Source: Nautilus pompilius
Taxonomy: Eukaryota; Mollusca; Cephalopoda; Nautilida; Nautilidae
Reading direction: 5' to 3'
Assembly: GCA_018389105.1 (NCBI GenBank)
Contig: JACATO010000121.1
Coordinates: 3,474,501 to 3,538,500 of the forward strand
DNA length: 64,000 nucleotides
Below the pieces are notes generated by a model. It was not told the origin of the DNA and did not search any database. It worked only from the letters and a program-made list of their open reading frames with translations. The position numbers were made by a program, and so were the translations under genes. Below, piece after piece: positions 47,831 through 59,486 of the stretch (the first letter of the stretch is position 1; each line of letters begins with the position of its first letter).

Positions 47831-48463
47831 CTGTAACATATATACTGGTTGTAAGTAAAATACTCATATGTATAGTTTTTAAGTGACTGACAACAAGTTG
47901 ATGTTATCTAAGGCACAAAACTATTGTTGAAAGTTAAGGGAAAATTTCACTATGGGTGCAAATAATTTGGACATGTAAAAAGCACTAATATCAGAGACGT
48001 CATTACAATTTACAGACATTTGGCTGAAACATTAATAAGTTAACTTGCATCAAGTGATTATTATTGTGAAGATTTTTTTTTACAGATAATAGGTGTAAAA
48101 GCCCGAATACTTTCGCTGGTGCTATTCTTACAGGTTAATGTATATTCCATGTTCAGAATATTAGGGTTAGTTACTCGAGAGACAGCGACTAACTGGAGCT
48201 ATGAAATATAGATTAAAAAAACCCCCTAAAATGGCACAAATAAATACTCTTGGGGCACAAAACAGTTGTGTCTAAATTCCTGATTTAGGTTGCCCAGCTA
48301 AGAAGTAAATTATAAGGAAATATTACCGATAAATTCTCCAATCTTCCGACTTCCAAGTGCACGTCTCCTTACTCCATGGTTTCAGATAGCATCATTTCAA
48401 TACTGCACAAAATGAGGATGATCACTGCACGCTTATTTTACACACTGGTTCGGGGGGTTCTGA

Positions 48464-49430
48464 GTGAGGCGATGGACAGACAGAAAAGGTTTTCGTGCCA
48501 TTTTGCTTCTAGAGTTCAAACTGGACTACAAAGTGAGTGAGGCAACTCCTAACATTAAGCAGGAATGGGGCGAGGACACAGCAAATGAGTGCACAGCACG
48601 ACGATGGTGTGCAAGGTTTCTATCAGGAGATGTGAGCCTCGAAGATGGGGAACGTGGCGGACGTCCTTCCAGCTGTCATGACGACCGTCTGTGAGCCTCA
48701 GTTGAAGCCGATCCAAGATAAACGGTGCGAGAAATCGCTGGAAAGATGGACCTGAGCACTGCAACTGTTTCCCCGGCATCTTGACGCCATCGGCCAGGTG
48801 GAAAAGCCTTGACAGGTGGGCGCCTCACGAGCTGAATGAACAACAACAGAATCGTCGATTGGAGGGCGATCTGCTTCTCGCTTGGCATAAAGAAACAAAA
48901 ACGACCCATTTCTTGACCGAACCATTAAGTGTGATGGGAAAAAATGGATCCTTTACGACAATCGCAAGCGATCAGCGCAGTGGCTCGACGGAGACAAGGC
49001 GCCTAACCACATTCCAAAGCCCAGCCTCCACCCAAAGAAGGTCAAGGTCACTGTCTGGTGTCATCCATTATAACTTCTTGCAACCTGGCGAAACCATCAC
49101 AGGTGAGAGGTACTGTCGTGAATTAAACGCTGTTCATCAGAAGCTCTCCCAACGACAGCCGGTATAGGTCAATCGAAGAGGCCCAGACCTGCTCCACGAC
49201 AGTGCCCATCCTCATGACTCTTCAGAAACTGAACAGGTTGAGGTACCAAGTCCTCCATCACCCATCCTATTCACCAGGACTTTCTCCCACAGACCACCAC
49301 CTTCTCAAACACCTCGACAGATTCCTCCAACCCAGCAGCAATTCAAACCGCCTTCCATCAGTTTATAAACTCCAGAAATCCAGATTATCTTTTTTCAAAA
49401 TGGTATAAATGCGCTTGTACCTCGTTGGCA
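48464..49430 (+). pseudogene. mariner transposase (DD34D type), broken
   Basis: Frames on the + strand: TDRKGFRAILLLEFKL and SLEDGERGGRPSS (paired helix-turn-helix region), ELNEQQQNRRLE, KKWILYDNRKRSAQWLDGDK, HDSAHPH (second catalytic Asp region) and HHPSYSPGLSPTDHHLLKHL. The Y-S-P-D-L motif that carries the third catalytic Asp reads SPGL, so that residue is lost. At least three frameshifts (open parts 48464-48694, 48781-49167, 49202-49408). Open frames on the opposite strand are shadows. Confidence 0.8.
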
Positions 49431-49740
49431 GAAGTGTACCGATTGTAATGGAGCTGACTCTGGTTGATAAACTTCACGTTCAGCAGAGATATGGAGTCTC
49501 ATCAATGCGGCAAAAAACAAACTTTTGAAACAACCCAATACATTGAATACGTGGTGTTAATAATTCAAAACCCCTATTTCAGATTTTAAAACAAATTAAT
49601 ATAAATTTAGTTTAAAGTATAAATCTCCGTTGTAGGTTCGACCAAAGTGTTACTGGTTCTGGTTCATTAAAAAATCCTGTTAGAAGAAATTAGCCTATAC
49701 GGCGTCTGCTTCCTCATTAAATAGGCGATGTCTAACTGGG

Positions 49741-50007
49741 TGGAAAAAATCCTTAGCAGAATCATTTAAATATTTATTTAAACAATTCAGTTTAGAAAAC
49801 CAAATAAATTAATTATGGACTGACATGGGAAATGAATTTGTTAGCAACATTTTTAGATACATTTTAGAGGAAACAGAACTGTATTACACATATAATAATG
49901 ACAATAAAGTAGCTGCACTTGGAGATTTAATAGAACCTTTAAAAATTATATGGGAGGACAAGATTTGCAATAATAGTAATTGGATGAGCATTGTAGATGC
50001 ATAAATG
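49741..50007 (+). pseudogene. Polinton retroviral-type integrase remnant
   Basis: One frame, with one internal TAA (49810-49812), reads KSLAESFKYLFKQFSLENQ, then LWTDMGNEFVSNIFRYILEE, TELYYTYNNDNKVAALG and WEDKICNNSNWMSIVDA before a stop. W-T-D-x-G-x-E-F is the second catalytic Asp block and Y-x-T-Y-N-x-x-x-K-(A/V) precedes the catalytic Glu. The Glu itself (V-x-E-R-F-N-R-T expected) is not present: ALGDLIEPLK. N-terminal part missing, possibly lost to the mariner insertion next door. Confidence 0.6.
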
Positions 50008-50899
50008 TTACCCTATGAAACAAGTAAAAAATATGGAAGTATAGTAGAAGAAAGAAAAAAGATGAAAAGCACTAATTTAAACTAACGATTTAATACAAAT
50101 ATATCGTTATAAAAAAACTTTTTGAAAAAGGAAACAAAATTGGAATGATGAAATATTTAAAGCATAAAGATTAATTAATTAATGTTCCTTGGACATATAA
50201 ATTATAAAAATTAAATGGATGAACAGGAGATACAAAAAACAAACATGTCCCACTGAAAGTGTCTCTAGTCCCACAACGTGTTCCATCAAAGGTGTTAGAA
50301 AATTAGTAGTAGTTACTAATTATTATCAAAGGGAGATGATACATCTTCAGTTAAAATTAATTGTATAAATGTTGTTTTTCTGATGTAATTAAGTTCATTT
50401 TTTATGTATTTGTTCAGGTATCTATATAGTTTTTCAGTTTAAATTCCTTTTTTTTTATTTTACAGAATTTTGTATTCCTTTAAAAACTTTTTGATTCCAC
50501 ATCTATTGGATACATTGTAGATCTAATTCCACAAAATTCATATATTATTTTCCTGCATACTCATCTTTCATCATTCCTACAACTTCTTAATTGTCTCTTT
50601 GTTTTAGAGCGATGGTTCACTGAGTAAGCGGAAGCGTCATAAAGATCGATCGATATCTTCTGTTATTTATGATAGCATAGAGAATACACATCTGAAAATA
50701 ATAATGTTAGAATATTTTTGTAGTTTCATTTCATAACATTATTGATAACTTTATTTTCATGTATAAGAGAACTGGGTTTATATTAAAATGTCCCAATTGT
50801 ATTATTGGGTAATTTTATTAACATGTGGTTTTAAGTTTCTCTGGGATTGTACAAACTCTTGCAAATCTACAATTTTCATTGTTTGACCACAAACAAAGT

Positions 50900-53640
50900 T
50901 ATCCATCGACTTATAAAAGTCTTTTTTTTTCAAAACTATTCATACATTTAGGTCTCATATTTGTATTAAACTCAGTATAGGATCTTAACTAAGCAGAATG
51001 ACTACAAGTAATAGATCTGTATTTCTGTTATCCTCGTACCTAGAGACAATAATGTACATCTTAATTCTGTATATTATGAATAGTATCTAGCAATTTTTTA
51101 ATAGTAGGTTTGTGTCCCAGTTTAGTTTCTATCATTCTATTTTCATTAGGCGAAAAATCCTCCGTATTCAGGGTAAGTTTTTCTACAGCCAGTCGATAGT
51201 CTTTACAGTGACTGTGTAATTCATTGGGGTATTCTAAGTCTGCTCCATACATCACACCCTCTGGTGAATTCAGTTTCCAATTTAATGCTCTCATTCTCAT
51301 GGTTCCAGCCACCTAAATCCATCCATTGGCTCTGATGTTCGCATAACCTGACCACAGCGATTATTTGCTTCTAAGTAAGTAATGTGAGATTTTTCTTTAA
51401 TTGGGTCATAATCTATATTTAAAACATCCTACTCTTTATCATCTAATTTTATAGCAGTTCTGAGTGTGAGATCTGATACTTTTTCCTTTCCAGTTATACA
51501 TCCAGGTCATACACTCCAAAAGTTTTTATAACACCATTAGATGCAGCATGACTATGTGGTACCATAACGGTTCTAGCCATTAGGCTTTGTTCTATCTATA
51601 ATACCATATAATGATCACTTAAGCGATTTATTTTATTTCAGTCATCTTTAGACAAATAATCCAGGCTAAAGACGGAGCCGCAGAGAATTGATGTGGATCT
51701 AATTTATAAGCCTTTCACATACAATTGTAAAGTTTTCAAATGCAGCACCCAAAAGTAAGATATCACTGTACTCTCCTGATGTTTGGATGATGCACTTCTG
51801 AAATACTTCTTTATATTACTCAAAATTAGAGCCTGACCTGCTCTTTTTTATAATTAAATATAGAAATCTATCTTTGTTAATCACTAATAACTACATTATA
51901 TTTACCAAAATTGGCAATAAAAGAGCATCGAAAGATACCTTTTCTTTTAAAAGTTTAATCACTGTATGCATACATTGTTTTAGTTTTAGGTTTGGTACTA
52001 ACTTATCTAAACTATTTCTCATCAATCTAAAGGAATCCAAAAATATAACTTCAAGATATTTGGTTATTGTTTTATTGTCAGTTATGTCTTTAACACGGGT
52101 TTATAAAGTCTAATTTAAATATACTTTTCTGATATTTTTGATTTCATAGAGATAAAAGCTTTTTTTAGCCAGATCCAGAAGAAGAGATGCAGATCGTAAT
52201 TAGATAATTTATGAAATATAGCAAATATGTGGCTGGGGTATCTAAAGTCTGAATTACACTCTTTATGCTCAGTTCCTCTAAATTTACCTGTTAATTGATG
52301 ATGGTCTCTTATCTTCGACAATAAAAGGTTCTTCATAAATAGGACAAAATTCAAAAGCTAGAAAGTTTATGTGTTCTTTATTTTTATAAATCCTTGCTTT
52401 TGGAATTTAAGAATTGAATAAATATTATGTACTTTTTAAAATAAATTTTATAAAGATTTCCGCAATAGTATCTACTTTATGTTTTTAGTTCTAAAGAGGA
52501 CAGGTGTGTATTTTGCATAATCAGATACAAGATAACAAAAATATGATTAAATATGTCTATTATAATATTTGTGATTTTAGTATGCCCTACTTTTAACATA
52601 ACACTTCCAAAGTTTGCATAAATTACAAAGGATTCTTTTAATTTTAGTGTAGAAGTTTTAAATTCTAATTTATTATATATTTAAATAATCCAGGTAAAAC
52701 TGGTGAATTTTTACTATATGCCTCTTCAAGTTTTATAAGTTCTTTCTCATCTCTATAATTTAACAAGTAGTTTGGGTATATAAAGACTTTTAACTCATGC
52801 TTTGTTATTTCTGTTCTAATTAGTCTGAATAGATTCTTAATTAGAGCATAATGAGTTTGCTCTCCTTGTGTAATAAGCAAAAGACCTTATTTTCTCTTGC
52901 ATTAATTAAAGTAATTTTGTGGTACCACTTTATATTTATCTTCATTAGAATGTATAGATTAATGGAAATGTTGGTTTCAAACCTATTTATTTTGTTTACT
53001 GCAAGAGGATAAATTATCCTTTCATATTTAATTAAGATTGATAATTTCGATATTTTGTAACCCTATATGGGTGACTTCTATTACTGCTGGATGTAAATGT
53101 GCAAGTTACTAGTGAAAACATTTTTATCTTTATTTGGATTTTTAATACAGAATTTTAAAAATTATATTACAGATTTTCCTATTCCTTTAAAAACATTTTT
53201 GATTCAACATCTATTGGATAAATTATAAGCCAAGTCATTAAGGTAATATTCTAAATTGGAATTATCAGTAAGCTCATAAATACTTTCTATGGAGTATGTA
53301 TTCACTTATTTATTTCATTTTCTTTAAATTCAGAGTATAATATACATTTAAATATAATATTTTTTTTAAAGCTCTAAAAATATCTACTCCTGATCTTAAA
53401 TGCTCTAAAAAAGACTCTAATGTCTTTAAATTTACATTTTGATGTCCTGACCTCTAAATAGAAAGCACATCCACCAAGAACAGTTTATAGTTTTCACAAT
53501 TTAGTTTTCTTATAATACTAACTATTAAATTTTTTTCTTTACCTTAATATCAGCATGATTTTCAAAAAAAATATTTTTATCATTTTTGTCATGAGCCTAA
53601 TTGGCTTAAGAACAGGTGACACAAATATTTTAATTGCCTC
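50900..53640 (-). pseudogene. Polinton protein-primed DNA polymerase B remnant
   Basis: - strand, N to C. FFENHADIKVK near 53,540 (tentative); LLSKIRDHHQLTGKFRG then TEHKECNSDFRYPSHI (about 52,230-52,320, the conserved zinc/endonuclease-VII-like block); ITYLEANNRCGQVM (about 51,345-51,390, motif A, normally Y-L-D-A-N-N-L-Y-G, so the catalytic Asp is Glu); NSPEGVMYGADLEYPNELHS (51,195-51,260); IETKLGHKPT near 51,110; and YTEFNTNMRPKCMNSFEKK (about 50,915-50,980, start of motif B). Many stops. The cluster is diagnostic of Polinton polymerases. Confidence 0.7.
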
Positions 53641-53899
53641 CATTTATTTCAGCGAGATTGGATGCCAGTAACTGTGCAATAACAACTACATTTTCAAAAA
53701 TTTTTAATGACTTCTTCTCATATCAGTTTTCACCAAGATTTTTAAAATTGTGGTTCAAAGCAAAGGTTAAAATTCTTCAAAATAAATTTTTAGAGATTCC
53801 TTCATTATGTATTTCTTCTACTCTACATCTCTGTGGTCATTTGAGATATTCTAAAGATTTAAAAGATGGGAGATTTAATTATTTGTAAATTTTATTTTA

Positions 53900-56800
53900 A
53901 AAATACTAAAAATCTCATAAATACTACTAAAATTCATATATATGAATATTTGCCAAGTTTATTCCTGGTTTCATTGCTATTCCACTGAAATAAGTAATAC
54001 AATAGTTAATCACTGTTGCAATATCCTTTGGTTACTTCCTTGCGGGAAATGACAAAAATGGAGCTATAATAGAAAGCAGAAAGTCGGAATTTGAAAGAAG
54101 CAGCTGGAGTTTGATACGTGGATCTTAAATTCCACAATAAAAAGCAAGTTGTAATTTTCTACTCATACCAGACATAAAATATTCTATTGATTAACATATT
54201 TAAAACATGGCTATTTACCTTGTTAAGGTGTGTGCAGTTAGCCTGACAATTTCTGCTAAGCTTCTACCATCCTTAAGTATCATATCACTTCTCTATTCCA
54301 AGGCCAGTTATATAAGTCCCCATTTCTCTAAATATGTGTTATATAGATAAATAAATAAATCTAATACATAATCGGAAAGAACTTTTTTTATTTTACTTAT
54401 GACTCCAAGTGATATGTGTTGTGCCACTGTATCAGAAAATTTAACCCTGTACATTCTTTTCTAGTAAGTACTTTAAAATCTTTAGTCCTGTTAGCAGACA
54501 GATAAAAGAAGCCACTTTTCTATGTCTGTAACTGAAATAACACTTTATTAACCATTCTAGTAAACCCATAAACTATTTTCAAGATATCCATATCTTTTCC
54601 TTAAGTGGGCTCTAGGCTTTGATTACATGGGGTTTAAAAGAGTTTCATACTGAACTGTTAGTATCTATAACATGGTCTTAAGCAACCTCTTTTTGGAGCT
54701 TTTTCTTCTCTGTACTTAATGGAAATGAGGAGCTGTATCAAATACTTTACAGAAATCAAGACAGATTGCCTTTATCCAGGTTAATGTTCACATCTTCGAG
54801 GAACTTGAGCAAATGAGGTAAGATTTTCAGGACAGAAACCATGTTAGTTTAGTAAATAAAAAAATATTTAAATACTGTGGTTTTACTGATAATTTTTCAA
54901 AATTATTTAATTGCTTTACATTTTATAGTCAGAGATATAACAACATTTTGCAGAACACTAAGAGATTTCCAAGATCTTAAAATTTATCTATTTTATTTAA
55001 TTTTTACAAAAGTAGTAGTTACAGCAATTCATGGCAACAGGAAGGAAGTTTCACGTTTTGTAAACCATGTATCTTTTGGTGGTGGTGTTCCATTACACAC
55101 AATCACCTTTTATGTAAAACTAGGAATTTGTAAGTGTTTTTGGTTTGCTTGCTAACTGGTCATAATATTAAGATCCTTTCCTCCACAAATTGTTTCAGTA
55201 CATCGTTTTATGCACTATCTAAATTGTGAATATCTTTAAGAACAGAAATAAATGGTGCCAGACCTGGATGGCATACACTAGATGTGGTCTAACCATTGCC
55301 ATAAATAATAAACTAATTTTTTATGCTGTTTCTATTCCATTGGTTATCTTTAAAACAACATTCTTGTGTTTCTTGTGATATACATATGCAGATTATTAAT
55401 TTCTTAGCTGTGCTGAAAAGTTAAATCAAAATGTTTTCTAGGTATCAGGTATTGTGTTCATTAACGCGTCCACTATAAAGTTACTTGTGTCTAGTGTTTT
55501 ACTATTGTTTACAAGCCAGGTGAAATATCAAAGGCTTTTTGTTGCTATAGTTATAGTTCCAGATTTATTTAAAACAGTTAAGAAAACAAATGGTCCCTAT
55601 AAGTATATGTACTCCAAAAGGTTTCACATGTTTAAAGGAGAGGAGTGGAGCTAAGTTCAATAATGATTCTTGTATCTCTTCCACTCTATTGCAGTAATTG
55701 TCCTAAAGTGACAAATTGCCATTACTCAAAATCGAACAAACAACTTAAAACCATCACAGGCATGGTATGGTAAAGATGTTCTAGAAACCCAATCTAAATG
55801 AAAAAAAAAAAAAAACTTGTTTTTCTGTTGATATTTATTTATTTACTTATCTATTTTCATCAATATCCAGATAACTTGCATGCAACACTGATGCTGAACA
55901 TTATTCATAGGGAAGGCTTAAAGTAGTTGTTACAGTGAGCTATATTCAGTGCTCCCTCCTCTACTATTACCTCTTGTCTTAAACTGCAGTCTCACTTTTA
56001 TTTATTTTGGTTAGCAGTAGTTTAACATTTTCCATTTAGTTGGTTTATTTTGTATGTTTCCTTGAGCTAAAAGTTTCTGCATTTAACGAAAAATCTTCAG
56101 TTAAATTTGAGGATACCTTGACCATTGTAACTCCATAAAATTTGTTTAGAAACGCGTAATGTCAGGGTATTATTGATTTTTTTTTTTTTAAAAAAAAGTT
56201 AGTTCGGACTTATTAACATTAAATGAACTAACATGAACTTGTGTGTTTAGAAATCTTTCAATGTTGCTACCATTAGAGTTTGGTACAGAGATTGTTAATA
56301 AGTAGCAATTCACAAAAATAATAGAACAACCATAAATAATATAAGAGTTCAATCAGTTCATCTACATGCATTTTGTTGTTGGGTGCCACACTACTTTTGT
56401 GGTTTGTCTTCAGTGTCACTGTACTGTTGAAATGTAGGCTGGACTCACCTGACATTTCACAGTCATGCATCAGTGTTTTTAGATACTGCACTCTTTTGTG
56501 GAGAGCTATTTACCTCAATAAATTATTCATTCAGCTGTAAAGTTACAATAATACATTTCAATGGAACTTCTGTTAAAATCGAAGTCTTCTGATAATATCC
56601 GCTGTGTTATTAATATTAGTGACTAGACTATATAACAATAATAATAATAATACATAAGACCTTAGCTTTTTAAGATTTATAAAGATGGGTGTGAACTGTT
56701 GGCCATAATGATCAGAGGCAGGCTCTCAGTATAAGAACCAGTGATACTAAAAGAAGCACCAACTTCATCAAGGCCAGAGCCTATTAGAAACTTGAGTATC

Positions 56801-57339
56801 TGTTGGAGGAACTCTCACAGCAATGGCTGGAAACAACTGCAAGAGAAGCCATACTGCTGGCTAAATCCCTAACACATCTTGATTTACCAGAATGCAGCAG
56901 CATCCATGACAAGTGAGTACAACACACACTATGCTAATCAGTTGCCCCCCTCCTTATGCCCTAACCACTTTGGTCTCTTGACCATCCTCTAAAATTTATG
57001 AAAGTTTCCATTCATTAATTATCTCTATTAACTTTCAGAACCTGAACATTTGAACTCATTTATCCCTCGTAACCAACAAAATTTACAATGGTAACAAAGT
57101 AAGCTTGACAGACAAAGAGACAGACTGATTGACCAGGTTACAAAATGGATGACTGAACTATTTTAATCAAAGAGGTACACGAAAAAAAGGGGGGGCAAAT
57201 CCATGGCATTTAATCAGCTTAAAACATTTCTCAACAATATGACATTGCAATCCAGCATCTGTCCTACCATTCTAATGGAAAAATAATTGTTTGGCTATGA
57301 GTATATATACTTAATGATTGTGCAGGCTCATATATTTAA
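53900..57339. other. Intergenic, mostly unassigned
   Basis: AT-rich. Contains a LINE reverse transcriptase scrap at 54.6-54.9 kb. Open + strand frames at 54877-55155 and 55454-55654 match nothing recognised. A GC-richer stretch near 56,690-56,930 may be an old repeat. Poly(A) at 55,800-55,816. Confidence 0.45.
54620..54870 (-). pseudogene. LINE (CR1/L2-like) reverse transcriptase fragment
   Basis: - strand. HGF-like start with CPGKS-type remnant, LLKFLEDVNINLDKG (about 54,780-54,815), then CLDFCKVFDTAPH in a shifted frame (about 54,730-54,770). D-F-x-K-A-F-D-x-V-x-H is reverse transcriptase motif 2a of CR1/L2-type LINEs. Only about 250 bp recognisable. Confidence 0.55.
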
Positions 57340-57595
57340 CCCTGTTCTCGCTGGTACTCACTATATTAATCCCCAGCAGCAATTAGCTTGCCGGTCATCG
57401 ACAAAGTGATAAAACACATTCATCATTGATAAAGTGATCCCCAAAGTGCATGACAAACAATGCCGGCTATTGATATATTGACTTTGGATAGAACCGTTCT
57501 GCATAGTAAAGAGTTTGGAAATCACTTTATTAATGACTGACATGCAATACAATAACTGCTGGGGATCAATATAGTGAGTACCAGCTGGACAAGGG
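57340..57595. mobile_element. piggyBac-type MITE, 256 bp, TTAA duplication
   Basis: Flanked by TTAA at 57336-57339 and 57596-57599. Left end starts CCCTGTTCTCGCTGGTACTC; the right end read inversely starts CCCTTGTCCAGCTGGTACTC. The inverted repeats match over about 45 bp with few mismatches and include a shared ACTCACTATATT and GATCCCCAGCAG. TTAA duplication with CCC-starting ends is the piggyBac signature. No coding capacity. The good repeat match suggests a fairly young insertion. Confidence 0.82.
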
Positions 57596-57599
57596 TTAA

Positions 57600-59486
57600 A
57601 ATAATTTTCATTGCATTTCTCATCTCCTTATTAATAATAACAGAACTAACTAATAGGTAGGAACATTTGGTAAAAGGTCACATGGTGCAAAAACATTGGC
57701 GTATTAAAAGAAAAACAAAAACAAAACAGTCTTTCTCAGGACTAAACGATAGTAATGGCAACAAAGAAAAGTTTCTGGAGCAAGTTTGGTAGTTCATTTA
57801 CTACCACTAAGGTGGTAGGAAATTCCTGAACTTGACCCTCTACTTCCTGGAAATAATTTACCAATATCTTTATGTTGTCATAAAACAAATTACTCGTTGT
57901 GGTAAAAAAGAAATAACATTTAAGTTCTATTTTAATAAAAGTGAAGTAATAAGATCTGTGATTAGTTTATGTATAGTTTAGAAAAAGTGACTTTTAGATA
58001 ATACCTTGTTTTTAAAACTTATTTACTATATAAGGAAAAATGGTTACTTTAATAAAGTTGACTTCAGACATTGGTGATAGTAAAAGTAGGAAAAGCAGTT
58101 TGGTTTGAAATCTCCAAGCTTATATTTACAACAACCAGAAATAATAAAATGGAGCCAGAATCTGGAGGTTGGAGCTTTGTTTTGTATAGCATTCTACAAT
58201 CTACATCATCATCTCATAAATTGTTGAGGGTGCTATCCCTTGGAAAACTATAACAGAGATACTGATACAGCACTTTTTAAAATTGGCTGATATTCATTAT
58301 TTTTAATCTAAAGCAAATTTGATAAAGGTGTATAAGAATGATAGCCAACACAAATTAAAAAGTGTACTAAAAGTTAACATTATAACAACTATAAGAATTA
58401 CAAATGTATATAAAAATAAAATCAGTTAAACTTACGACTCTTAGCCGTTTTTAAAACTCTGTCACATCAATTTTCTGTGTGGAAAAATAAAGTTCTTTGT
58501 AAGGATAATGTCAAGAATTAACATATAGTCAACATTAATGTTTATATATTAAGTTTGAATTTTCAGTATCAGTTGGTGTTTATTGCATTTTCAAAGGTCT
58601 GTGATATTTTTTTTTTTGTTTTTCCAATAAAAAATTGTAATATTTGAATATAAGTATACTAATAAAAGTCAGCAATTAAAGAAATTTTGGTGTTTAGACC
58701 TATTTTGCTAGCTGAATTATAACCACAATATTACTACAAATTAAAATCAGTAGCAATTTGTCTATGACACTTTATAACCACAAAAATACAACAATATTTA
58801 TTCTGAAAGACATTTATATTTAAAAAATGCAAATTATTTAAATAACCTAATGAAATGCAATAAGACTGTCATAGTGCTCGAATATGTATGATAATGGCTT
58901 GCCCTGGTCTATGAAACTCATTCTATTTGATCTATATTTAAAAAAAGAAAAAAAGGAAAATAATAACAGACTAAGGAGTCCATAGGGGTTGGCTATAAGA
59001 TGTAAATAAAAAATTTTAAAGTTCTATGATGACATCATTATCATTGTCCCTTACACAACAGCTTTCATTTATACTTTTAGATTGATGTTAATCATTGTAA
59101 GACTTAAATAAGATTAAAATACCAACTGTATAAGAAGGTTTTGTTTTATAGCTATTTTATTAATGTTATTCCTTGCATGGATTACTTACTCATCAATAAA
59201 TCATATGCTGTATGTCTGTGATTGTATGAGTAACAATTCCACTTGGTTTGTTTTTAGTTTAAACATCATTATTACTTGCACAGCAGAACACTCCCAAGTG
59301 GAGACTTCATCGAGTTCTGAACTCTTCGAATGCCTTAAAGATGAAATTTAAAGAGTCATATATATCTGTATGTCTATTTGAAGTCATTATAAATCCCATC
59401 ATCATCACAATTCTGCTGCATCCGCTATCTATAATGAGTTTCATTTTTTAAAAACCAATTTTAGTCTAAATAACAATACAGTATAT
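57600..59486. other. Intergenic, no recognised content
   Basis: AT-rich. Short open + strand frames (58071-58253, 59163-59351) have no recognisable homology or splice context. Confidence 0.5.

Larger units (their letters stand above)
45011..49535 (+). mobile_element. mariner element (SETMAR-like), split by a hAT insertion
   Basis: Left end GATCGTTTCAAAAGTTTAGT after TA at 45009-45010; right end, read inversely, GGTTGTTTCAAAAGTTTGTT, ending at 49535 before CA, a likely mutated TA. The left 5' leader runs about 195 bp, then a foreign 3.2-kb segment with a hAT transposase, then the transposase gene from about 48,460. Without the insertion the element would be about 1.3 kb, normal for mariner. 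It sits inside the decayed Polinton. Confidence 0.7.
40860..53640. mobile_element. Decayed Polinton/Maverick element (composite)
   Basis: Self-synthesising DNA transposons encode an integrase, a protein-primed DNA polymerase B, an A32-like packaging ATPase, a protease and capsid proteins. Remnants of ATPase, penton-like protein and possibly major capsid (all -) lie at 40.9-44.4 kb; integrase (+) and polymerase B (-) lie at 49.7-53.6 kb. A mariner element (45,011-49,535) separates the two groups. Removing it leaves about 8 kb of recognisable Polinton, against 15-20 kb usual. No intact gene, protease or terminal inverted repeats were found, and the borders given are the outermost recognised fragments. 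Confidence 0.65.

Noticed and set aside
47994..48016. CAGAGACGTCATTAC as a hAT terminal repeat
   Set aside because: Orientation is that of a left end, while it lies right of the - strand transposase, and no partner was seen.
48555..48925. Three overlapping - strand open frames of 74-77 codons
   Set aside because: Shadows of the + strand mariner transposase, in its less AT-rich coding region.
53634..53888. 84-codon open frame on the + strand
   Set aside because: Overlaps the N-terminal side of the - strand polymerase remnant and matches no protein family I know.
54877..55654. Open + strand frames of 92 and 66 codons as possible new genes
   Set aside because: No motif, signal peptide or plausible splice context; located beside LINE debris.
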